A stretch of DNA of 6,022 nt from the NCBI GenBank assembly GCA_002254895.1, contig NJDF01000067.1, positions 1 to 6,022 of the forward strand, given 5' to 3'. Under the pieces are notes generated by a model, which was not told the origin of the DNA, ran no database searches, and worked only from the letters and a program-made list of their open reading frames with translations. The stretch comes from Thermoprotei archaeon ex4572_64 (GTDB taxonomy: Archaea > Thermoproteota > Thermoprotei > Thermoproteales > Thermocladiaceae). A program made the translations under genes and the position numbers. Shown here piece by piece: positions 1 to 4,483 of the stretch; the stretch's first letter is position 1, and every line of letters starts with the position of its first letter.

Positions 1-541
1 GGTCGCTGGGATATCCTGAACCGAAATCACCATAGATTTTTCTTAAACGTTCAACTTCACGTTCTCTGATAATTTTTGCTAAAATACTTGCAAGAGAAAC
101 AACAGTAATATTTTCATCAGCTCTATTTAAAGCATGAATATCAATATTAATATCTTTAAGAAGATTCCTAATAACTGATTCGTAACGCTCAGGTTTAGGA
201 TCTGGTGAGTCTAGAAAGATCTTAACAGGCTTAATAACGTCTAAACAGTTCTGTATAAGTTTCACAGATATTTCCGCTTCAAGAATATTTAGTGCGTTTT
301 TAAATACATAGTTATCTATAGTGTCAGGATTAACTACTTGATAATTTGAGTACTTTATGAATTTTGAAGATTTTTGAAAAATGAGTAATCTTTCTTGATG
401 TTTAAGTTTTTTAGAATCTTTAACGCCAATTCTTCTTAATAACTCTTCACTTTTAGAGTCAATACATACAATGGCAATTACTAGTGGCCCAATTATGGGT
501 CCTCTACCTGCCTCATCAATACCGCATATAATCTCTACAAT
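1..541 (-). CDS. rnhB: Ribonuclease HII, C-terminus cut by window edge
   Basis: RNase HII nicks the RNA strand of RNA-DNA hybrids and removes misincorporated ribonucleotides. The minus-strand frame reads GIDEAGRGPIIGPLV, then GVKDSKKL, then a strand ending FLDSPDP, then HALNRADENITVVSLASILAK, and reaches YGDFGSGYPSD at the window edge. These are the family motifs in order: the catalytic Asp-Glu pair in DEAGRG, a third Asp in FLDSPD and a fourth in RADE. About 180 codons are present, so a few dozen C-terminal residues probably lie outside. No ATG, GTG or TTG exists between the in-frame TAA at 560-562 and the DEAGRG motif. I placed the start at ATT 539-541 because translation from there (MVEIICGIDEAGRGP) matches usual archaeal N-termini; this start is inference. 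The gene follows the 112-residue protein by 18 nt and probably shares its transcript. Family identity is very secure, the start is not. Confidence 0.93.
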   Translation of the reverse strand, partial: MVEIICGIDEAGRGPIIGPLVIAIVCIDSKSEELLRRIGVKDSKKLKHQERLLIFQKSSKFIKYSNYQVVNPDTIDNYVFKNALNILEAEISVKLIQNCLDVIKPVKIFLDSPDPKPERYESVIRNLLKDINIDIHALNRADENITVVSLASILAKIIREREVERLRKIYGDFGSGYPSD

Positions 542-559
542 ACTTAGTAAACGTTCTTC

Positions 560-898
560 TTATCTCTTAAGCATTTCTTTTAACTGCCTAATTCTATTCT
601 CTACTTCTCTTAACTCATCTTCAAGATCTTTTAAACACTCTTCAAGATATTTCTTATAATCTTCAAGTATTGATAATTCCTCTTCAGGACTTGTTGGTAT
701 TGGTGGTGGAGGTGGTGGAGGCATGAGTATGGGCATTAGTATGAAGTATGGATATGGAGGTGGTGGAGGTAGTCTAGTTGTCTGTGTCTGGTATTGTTGA
801 TTAGTTACTTGTTGAGGCTGTTGATAATATGGCATGTATGGCATTGTTGATGGCATGTACTTACTCATAAGTTTAAAAAACCTAAACCACCAAGCCAT
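560..898 (-). CDS. Pro-rich small protein with C-terminal coiled coil, DUF5320-like
   Basis: A 112-residue protein in three parts: an aromatic and Met/Pro-rich head (MAWWFRFF, then MPSTMPYMPYYQQPQQ, residues 1-30), a Gln/Thr linker running into two polyproline tracts around residues 44-48 and 60-66, and a charged helix from about 71 to 112 beginning PEEELSILEDYKKYLEE. The tail has heptad-like spacing and should form a coiled coil. This Pro-rich head plus PEEE-coiled-coil plan is what I know from DUF5320-type proteins found beside NifX/MinD genes; their function is unknown. I chose the ATG at 898 over the upstream ATG at 949 because GGTGAAG stands just before it and the preceding gene's TAA is 11 nt away. 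The longer form would overlap that gene by 40 nt. It shares the MPYMPYY motif with the gene at 1077-1325. The stop at 560-562 is in frame with rnhB. Confidence 0.72.
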   Translation of the reverse strand: MAWWFRFFKLMSKYMPSTMPYMPYYQQPQQVTNQQYQTQTTRLPPPPPYPYFILMPILMPPPPPPPIPTSPEEELSILEDYKKYLEECLKDLEDELREVENRIRQLKEMLKR

Positions 899-909
899 AA
901 CTTCACCAC

Positions 910-1074
910 TTAAGTCTTTGCTGTAATTGTTTCTAACATTTTTCTCCAAGTCTCCATCATCATCTTATACATTTCAAACATCATCCAGTAGTAGAGAGGC
1001 ACTGTCATCCAGTACATGAACATTATGTTCATGGTTATAGGGTCAGGCACGTATGGTAAGTATGGCCAGAACAT
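910..1074 (-). CDS. Very Met/aromatic-rich 54-residue protein, unknown function
   Basis: I do not recognise this protein. It begins MFWPYLPYVPDPITM and is extraordinarily rich in methionine (12 of 54), tyrosine (6) and tryptophan (4). The middle (about residues 13-40) is one Met/aromatic segment that could lie in or on a membrane or form a Met-rich helix; the tail is hydrophilic. The ATG at 1074 is preferred because GGTGGTGAG directly precedes it and the previous gene's TGA ends 2 nt upstream. An ATG at 1086 would add four residues and overlap that gene by 10 nt, without a ribosome site. Its TAA lies 11 nt before the next start, so it sits inside a three-gene array. The coupled spacing and ribosome-site-like sequence argue that it is translated. 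Composition alone would allow a spurious frame. Confidence 0.55.
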   Translation of the reverse strand: MFWPYLPYVPDPITMNIMFMYWMTVPLYYWMMFEMYKMMMETWRKMLETITAKT

Positions 1075-1076
1075 TC

Positions 1077-1325
1077 TCACCACCATGGCATGTATGGCAT
1101 GTACCAGTAGTATGGCATGTACATCCATGGTGTTAAGAAACTTCTAAACCACCATCCATACCAAGGCCAGAACATCCATGGAAATAACCATCTACAAGCA
1201 CCTCTACCAAAGATCCATCCAGGTCTCTGCCATGGCGGTAAGTGACTGAATGGTCCTCTTCCAGGCCATGGGTTCATCCAATTCCATCCTCTTCCTCTTC
1301 CCCAACCAAATCCACCCCAAGCCAT
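1077..1325 (-). CDS. Trp-rich DUF5320-like small protein
   Basis: An 82-residue protein. Residues 1-17 are Gly/Arg/Trp-rich (MAWGGFGWGRGRGWNW). Residues 18-41 carry a NPWPGRGPFSHLPPW segment followed by QRPGWIFGRG, a signature I associate with small proteins encoded beside NifX/MinD clusters. The rest is aromatic and Pro/Met-rich, ending MPYYWYMPYMPWW. Seventeen residues are tryptophan, about one in five. One Cys (CRW) is present. The coordinates use the ATG at 1325, which has GAGGTGG about 8 nt upstream. The alternative start at 1460 would run through the divergent promoters and operators and overlap the NifX gene, so I reject it. It is first in the leftward array and starts divergently from the NifX/MinD operon, which points to a shared physiological role. 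Function is unknown; membrane-interface or cofactor contact is only a guess. Confidence 0.75.
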   Translation of the reverse strand: MAWGGFGWGRGRGWNWMNPWPGRGPFSHLPPWQRPGWIFGRGACRWLFPWMFWPWYGWWFRSFLTPWMYMPYYWYMPYMPWW

Positions 1326-1332
1326 ATCTCTA

Positions 1333-1340
1333 ACCACCTC
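1333..1340 (-). promoter_or_regulatory. Ribosome binding site of the Trp-rich gene
   Basis: The minus strand reads GAGGTGG about 8 nt before the ATG at 1325, a good match to the archaeal Shine-Dalgarno GGAGGTGA. It decides for the short 82-residue reading of this gene over the 127-residue reading that begins at 1460. Confidence 0.65.
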
Positions 1341-1344
1341 GTTC

Positions 1345-1358
1345 TGTGTAATAGCACA
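1345..1358. promoter_or_regulatory. Operator-like motif, copy 1 (leftward promoter)
   Basis: TGTGTAATAGCACA has TGTG/CACA dyad ends and is the exact reverse complement of the sequence at 1432-1445. It lies 3 nt downstream (in the leftward direction) of the leftward TATA box, over the expected transcription start, where a bound protein would block initiation. It ends 19 nt before the ATG at 1325. Repressor-site function is inferred from position and symmetry. Confidence 0.7.
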
Positions 1359-1361
1359 AAA

Positions 1362-1370
1362 CTTATAAAA
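1362..1370 (-). promoter_or_regulatory. TATA box of the leftward small-protein array
   Basis: On the minus strand this reads TTTTATAAG. It is about 40 nt before the ATG at 1325, which predicts a transcript starting near 1340 with a short leader containing the GAGGTGG site. The same bases read CTTATAAAA on the plus strand, but that orientation would start far upstream of 1459 and is less likely to be used. Confidence 0.6.
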
Positions 1371-1387
1371 CTTTCTCTCATAGACCA

Positions 1388-1401
1388 CTTGACTGGTCAA
1401 G
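1388..1401. promoter_or_regulatory. Central palindrome between the divergent promoters
   Basis: CTTGACTGGTCAAG is a perfect palindrome of 6-nt arms around TG. Its centre (1394.5) falls within half a base of the midpoint between the two flanking operator copies (1395). It lies upstream of both TATA boxes, the usual place for an archaeal activator or for a second contact site of a looping repressor. Function is inferred. Confidence 0.55.
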
Positions 1402-1420
1402 ATATCTGCATAAGGTAGGG

Positions 1421-1429
1421 TTCTTAAAG
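1421..1429 (+). promoter_or_regulatory. Probable TATA box of the NifX/MinD operon
   Basis: TTCTTAAAG aligns with the leftward TTTTATAAG and keeps the same distance to the operator (2 versus 3 nt). It is centred about 34 nt before the ATG at 1459, giving a predicted leader of only a few nucleotides. It is a weaker match to the TATA consensus than the leftward box. Confidence 0.5.
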
Positions 1430-1431
1430 TC

Positions 1432-1445
1432 TGTGCTATTACACA
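1432..1445. promoter_or_regulatory. Operator-like motif, copy 2 (rightward promoter)
   Basis: TGTGCTATTACACA is the exact inverted copy of 1345-1358. It lies between the rightward TATA box and the NifX start codon, 13 nt before the ATG. Together the copies suggest that one regulator governs both divergent transcripts. Confidence 0.7.
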
Positions 1446-1458
1446 TTTTGAAGAGAGC

Positions 1459-1944
1459 ATGTGTAGTTGGTTTTTTGGTCGAGGTCAAGGTAGAGGGTAT
1501 GGTAGAGGTGGTGGAGGAGGTGGTTGGGGAAGAAGAAAGGGATGGGGTAGAGATTGGACTCAACATGTACAATCTCTACCAAATCTAGAACCTGTACCTA
1601 ATGGTTGTGAAAGAGTAGCTGCAGGAGTAGATACTAACCATGGCTTAAATAGTCCACTCTCTCCAAGATTTGGTAGAGCACCATACATATTAGTAATCGA
1701 TGTATGTAATGGTGAGATAAAGAACGTGAGGACTATAGAGAATACGCTTCTAGACATGCCAAGAGGTGTCGGTGTTGCTATTACTCAATGGTTAATTAAT
1801 AATGGTGTTAAGATAATAATAGCATCAAGTATTGGTCCACACGTTGAAGAGCTTATATCTCAAGCAGGTCTTAAGGTAATGTATGCTGAGTCGGGAATAC
1901 CCGTTATGCAAGTACTTAGAAGTTACGGTTTGGTGAGAAGTTAA
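1459..1944 (+). CDS. NifX/dinitrogenase-cofactor-family protein with Gly/Arg-rich N-terminus
   Basis: A 161-residue protein. Residues 7-33 are a Gly/Arg/Trp-rich, RGG-like head (GRGQGRGYGRGG and following). A NifX/NafY-type fold (dinitrogenase Fe-Mo cofactor family) runs from about 52 to 156, with the family pattern GLNSPLSPRFGRAPYILVID, then GVGVAITQWLINNGVK and SSIGPHVEELISQAGLKV. Proteins of this family bind or carry metal-sulfur cofactors; in archaea without nitrogenase the cofactor is unknown. There are three cysteines (2, 50, 83) and four histidines (36, 61, 128 among them or nearby), with no obvious metal motif. It is the first gene of a rightward operon and ends 1 nt before the next ATG. 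The start at 1459 is the only plausible one: the next Met is residue 100, and a short leader fits the promoter. The head resembles the Gly/Arg/Trp runs of two neighbouring proteins. Confidence 0.9.
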   Translation: MCSWFFGRGQGRGYGRGGGGGGWGRRKGWGRDWTQHVQSLPNLEPVPNGCERVAAGVDTNHGLNSPLSPRFGRAPYILVIDVCNGEIKNVRTIENTLLDMPRGVGVAITQWLINNGVKIIIASSIGPHVEELISQAGLKVMYAESGIPVMQVLRSYGLVRS

Positions 1945-1945
1945 G

Positions 1946-2845
1946 ATGGAAATAGTGATTGCTAGTGGTAAAGGTGGTACAGGTAAGACTTTCATAACTT
2001 CAAACCTGCTATACTACATAAACAACATACTTAACGTATCGGGAGTAGGTGTTGATGCTGACGTTGAGGCGCCAGATCTTGTTCTTGCCTTAGGTGGAGT
2101 TTTGGAAGTAATTAATGAAGAAGAGATTTACGAGTCTAGAAAAGCATACATAGATTACGATAAGTGTAATTACTGTCTAAACTGTATTAATGTATGTAAT
2201 TTTGAAGCTATAGATCTTATAGATGGGAAACCAGTAATTATTCAAGAATTCTGTGAAGGTTGTGGTGCATGCAGTATTGCTTGTCCTCTAGAAGCCATTA
2301 ATTACAAGACAGTACTTACAGGAAAATTAATTACATGCAGGACAAAATATAACTGCACCGTAGTTACTGGTGATTTAGAACTTGGTGGTAGGAATAGTGG
2401 TGAAATAGTTTATAGAGCTAAAAACCTAGCTCATAAATTATGTAAAGAACTAGATAGCGATTTAGTAATTATAGATGCTGCACCAGGTATTGCGTGTCCA
2501 GTCATTTCTAGCCTTGCAGGTGCAGATTACCTCATAATAATTACTGAACCTACAAGACAAGCCATTAAGGGAATGGAAAGACTATACCAGTTAGCTAAGT
2601 ATTTCAAATTAAAGATAGGATTAATAATTAATAGGTGTAACCTTGATTTAGAGTTAAGTAGTGAAATTAAGTCCAAAGTTAGAGATTTAGAAGTTGAATT
2701 CTTGGGCGAAATACCGATAAGTCATGAAATCGTTAAAAGTTATGTAGATATGATACCAACACTCGCACTTCAAACAGATTCTGAAATTAAAAGTTTAGTG
2801 AGGTATGTAATTGAAAATATTATCAACTTCGTGAGGTTGAAGTAA
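1946..2845 (+). CDS. MinD/Mrp-family P-loop ATPase with inserted 2x[4Fe-4S] ferredoxin
   Basis: A 299-residue ATPase. The deviant Walker A GKGGTGKT is at residues 8-15 with its signature lysine at 9. GVDADVEAPDL follows at 35-45 and the Walker B region LVIIDAAPG at 173-181. Inserted between them is a bacterial-type ferredoxin domain with CNYCLNCINVC (Cys 74, 77, 80, 84) and CEGCGACSIACP (Cys 103, 106, 109, 113), enough for two [4Fe-4S] clusters. LELGGRNSGEIV (144-155) matches the conserved segment that follows the insert in this family. These ATPases are related to the Nbp35/ApbC Fe-S scaffolds and to the ORP-locus ATPases; ATP-driven cluster or electron transfer to the NifX partner is inferred. 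GGTGAG precedes the start by 8 nt. The stop overlaps the next gene's ATG by 1 nt (TAATG), indicating translational coupling. Cytoplasmic; no membrane segment. Confidence 0.93.
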   Translation: MEIVIASGKGGTGKTFITSNLLYYINNILNVSGVGVDADVEAPDLVLALGGVLEVINEEEIYESRKAYIDYDKCNYCLNCINVCNFEAIDLIDGKPVIIQEFCEGCGACSIACPLEAINYKTVLTGKLITCRTKYNCTVVTGDLELGGRNSGEIVYRAKNLAHKLCKELDSDLVIIDAAPGIACPVISSLAGADYLIIITEPTRQAIKGMERLYQLAKYFKLKIGLIINRCNLDLELSSEIKSKVRDLEVEFLGEIPISHEIVKSYVDMIPTLALQTDSEIKSLVRYVIENIINFVRLK

Positions 2846-3519
2846 TGAAGACTATAACAGTAGCTGGTGGTAAGGGTGGTGTTGGTAAAAGCTTAATAGC
2901 ATCATCAATAGCGTATGAGTTATCTAGAAGAGCCTACAAGGTACTTCTTGTAGATGCTGATGTTGATAACCCATGCATAGAGTCTTTTCTAGGAGTTGAG
3001 AGTAGTTATGTTAAGGCTATTGAAAGAAGCTCAAGAAAGTTAGCCTACATTAAGGAAAGTAAGTTTAGAGATCTTGACATAACTACTTGTGAATTAATTC
3101 CAGGAGTTAAAGCTAGCTGCTTAGTAGTTACTAAGTTTGTTAAGAGTATCACTGATAAGTTTAAACATTACGAATATGTGATTATAGATTCACCACCAGG
3201 TACAGGTTCTATAGTGTATACACTTGTGAAAATTGCAAACACAGTAATTGCAGTTACAGAACCAACAAGATTAGGAATTAATGATTATTTAAAGTTCATG
3301 AGTATGATAGGGAGAATTGAAGAAAAGAAACACGTAATTACTGTCATAAATAAGTTTAATCTTTCCAGTAAGTTAACGAGTGAAATTGAAGAGAAGGCAA
3401 GCAAGTTCAACACTATCACTATAAAGATACCATATATTCAGGAAATTCCAAGCAGAGTCATGACTCATGAAGATTTTAAAAAAGCTATTAACGGTATCGT
3501 AAATATCTTACTCAAATAG
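2845..3519 (+). CDS. MinD/Mrp-family P-loop ATPase without ferredoxin insert
   Basis: A 224-residue partner of the preceding ATPase. Deviant Walker A GKGGVGKS is at residues 9-16, LLVDADVDNPCIE at 34-46 and the Walker B region YVIIDSPPGTG at 111-121. TEPTRLG (138-144) is the same segment as TEPTRQA in its neighbour. Where the neighbour has the ferredoxin domain, this protein has only about 35 residues (roughly 55-90), with single cysteines at 82 and 92 and no CxxCxxC. CELIPGVKASCLVV aligns with the post-ferredoxin LELGGRNSGEIV segment, so the iron-sulfur insert looks lost. The second ATPase in comparable loci usually keeps the insert, as far as I know. The start overlaps the upstream stop, with GAGGTTG just before it. 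A heterodimer of one Fe-S and one Fe-S-free ATPase is an inference. Confidence 0.9.
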   Translation: MKTITVAGGKGGVGKSLIASSIAYELSRRAYKVLLVDADVDNPCIESFLGVESSYVKAIERSSRKLAYIKESKFRDLDITTCELIPGVKASCLVVTKFVKSITDKFKHYEYVIIDSPPGTGSIVYTLVKIANTVIAVTEPTRLGINDYLKFMSMIGRIEEKKHVITVINKFNLSSKLTSEIEEKASKFNTITIKIPYIQEIPSRVMTHEDFKKAINGIVNILLK

Positions 3520-3544
3520 AAGTTAAGAAATTCCATTATCAAGA

Positions 3545-3552
3545 CTTATAAA
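3545..3552 (+). promoter_or_regulatory. TATA box of the second NifX-like gene
   Basis: CTTATAAA is centred about 25 nt before the ATG at 3574, and no Shine-Dalgarno lies between. This predicts a leaderless transcript, so the gene has its own promoter despite lying only 54 nt after the MinD-type gene. The TGTG/CACA operator motif is absent here. Confidence 0.6.
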
Positions 3553-3573
3553 CAGGTTAATCACTTTCTAACT

Positions 3574-4002
3574 ATGAGTGATAGATTCTTTATAAGTTCA
3601 AGCTTTTTAAGTGATGTTGAGAGAGCATTAATCAATTTACCTCTAATTGAGAAACCTCTAGAAAACATTACTAGAATAGCCATTCCTATAGAGAGTAATG
3701 AAGGTCTTGATTCTGAAATTTCAAGTATCTTTGGTAAAGCTCCTTACATAATGATTTTAGATTTAAGTGAAGGTAGAATTATCAATATGAGAATAGTAAG
3801 TACATTACCTATACAATTTAGAAGAGGCTCAGGATATGTGTTAGCTAAGTGGATTAGAGATATTGATACACATTACTTAATAGTTAACAACATTGGTTTC
3901 AACGCAGAACTTGTACTTAAAGATAAGGTGAAAATCGTTAAGATAAGTAAGGTAGATAAGGTGGTGAATATCTTAAGAGAGCTCAATTTTCTAAAGGACT
4001 AG
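3574..4002 (+). CDS. Divergent NifX/dinitrogenase-cofactor-family protein
   Basis: A 142-residue protein. An unrecognised N-terminal stretch (1-32) precedes a NifX-type fold from about 33 to 138, with RIAIPIESNEGLDSEISSIF leading into GKAPYIMILDL. GSGYVLAKWI and LIVNNIGFNAELVL then match the GxGxxxAxxL and GPxAxxxL positions of the family. It is clearly related to the protein at 1459-1944, but has FGK instead of FGR and has lost the proline of the usual GP element. It lacks the Gly/Arg-rich head and contains no cysteine at all. Such a protein might be a carrier with different ligands or a non-binding partner, which is inference. The start is supported by the TATA spacing. Its TAG shares CTAG with the convergent DUF134 gene's TAG. 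Confidence 0.82.
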   Translation: MSDRFFISSSFLSDVERALINLPLIEKPLENITRIAIPIESNEGLDSEISSIFGKAPYIMILDLSEGRIINMRIVSTLPIQFRRGSGYVLAKWIRDIDTHYLIVNNIGFNAELVLKDKVKIVKISKVDKVVNILRELNFLKD

Positions 4003-4379
4003 TACTTATCTTCTTCAATAGATTCACCAACTTCTTCTTCACACCTAGTTCTCTCATACGTGATAACTATTGGTCTTAACTCAATAATAGCTTTAACAAG
4101 TTTTTTACGTGCATCATCAAGGATTCTCCATAAGGTACCTCTAGATATGCCCATTCTTAAAGCAGCTTCTTCCTGAGTTAAGTCCTCAAGATATACTAGC
4201 TTTAAAGCTTCAATTTCATCAGGAGCTAGACATATAGGTTCATTACTTACAAACTTACCATCTCTAGTTCTTGGTATGAAAGTCACCTCGTTAGGTATTG
4301 AACTTATGAATCTAGGTTTTGGTCTTCTTCCGGGACCTCTCCTACCATACCTCCAACACCAACCTTTAGGTCCTGGCAT
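3999..4379 (-). CDS. DUF134-family HTH regulator
   Basis: A 126-residue protein. A Gly/Arg/Trp-rich N-terminus (MPGPKGWCWRYGRRGPGRRP) is followed by LAPDEIEALKLVYLEDLTQEE (from residue 51) and a sigma-factor-like helix-turn-helix, EAALRMGISRGTLWRILDDA (71-90), continuing RKKLVKAI. This is the DUF134 pattern, a putative DNA-binding family that often sits beside NifX/MinD genes. It is the only DNA-binding protein in the window and therefore the leading candidate to read the repeats at 1345-1445; that link is inference. The acidic tail (EEEVGESIEEDKY) is unusual. GTGAGGT lies about 8 nt before the ATG, with a TATA box at 4418-4427. The gene converges on the second NifX-like gene, their stop codons overlapping at 3999-4002, and diverges from the TIM-barrel gene. 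Confidence 0.87.
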   Translation of the reverse strand: MPGPKGWCWRYGRRGPGRRPKPRFISSIPNEVTFIPRTRDGKFVSNEPICLAPDEIEALKLVYLEDLTQEEAALRMGISRGTLWRILDDARKKLVKAIIELRPIVITYERTRCEEEVGESIEEDKY

Positions 4380-4396
4380 AGAGTTTTTACCTCACA

Positions 4397-4410
4397 TTAC
4401 TTTAAGGTAA
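4397..4410. promoter_or_regulatory. Imperfect palindrome in the DUF134 promoter
   Basis: TTACTTTAAGGTAA matches its own reverse complement at 12 of 14 positions. It lies between the DUF134 TATA box and start codon, over the expected transcription start. That is the same relative position as the operator copies at 1345 and 1432, though the sequence differs. Autoregulation is a possible reading. Confidence 0.35.
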
Positions 4411-4417
4411 GTTCTAT

Positions 4418-4427
4418 CCTATAAATT
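4418..4427 (-). promoter_or_regulatory. TATA box of the DUF134 gene
   Basis: The minus strand reads AATTTATAGG about 43 nt before the ATG at 4379. This leaves room for a leader of roughly 18 nt that includes the GTGAGGT ribosome site. Confidence 0.55.
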
Positions 4428-4447
4428 CTCTCCTTAATTAAGTTGTG

Positions 4448-4458
4448 TTTATATTTTA
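4448..4458 (+). promoter_or_regulatory. TATA box of the TIM-barrel gene
   Basis: TTTATATTTTA is centred about 31 nt before the GTG at 4484 and no Shine-Dalgarno is seen, so a leaderless or nearly leaderless transcript is likely. This supports the GTG as the true start. Confidence 0.5.
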
Positions 4459-4483
4459 AAAAGTCAGCATCTCTAAACAGTAC

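Noticed and set aside
471..659. 62-codon plus-strand reading frame
   Set aside because: It lies antisense to rnhB and the coiled-coil gene, has a Ser/Leu-rich shadow composition, and has no promoter or ribosome site.
829..1122. Repeats considered as a CRISPR array or insertion element
   Set aside because: Only two irregular copies, inside coding sequence, with no uniform spacers, terminal inverted repeats or transposase.
1326..1460. N-terminal extension of the Trp-rich protein to an ATG at 1460
   Set aside because: It would place both operators and both TATA boxes inside coding sequence. Its composition changes abruptly at MAWGG, and a good ribosome site precedes the ATG at 1325.
1378..1757. 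Two minus-strand frames opposite the NifX gene (1378-1572 and 1560-1757)
   Set aside because: Both are antisense shadows of a well-supported gene; the Ser/Thr-rich and Pro-rich runs simply mirror its Gly/Arg codons.
1459..4002. Nitrogen-fixation cluster
   Set aside because: The NifX-family fold is widespread without nitrogenase, and no nifH, nifD, nifK, nifE or nifN genes are visible.
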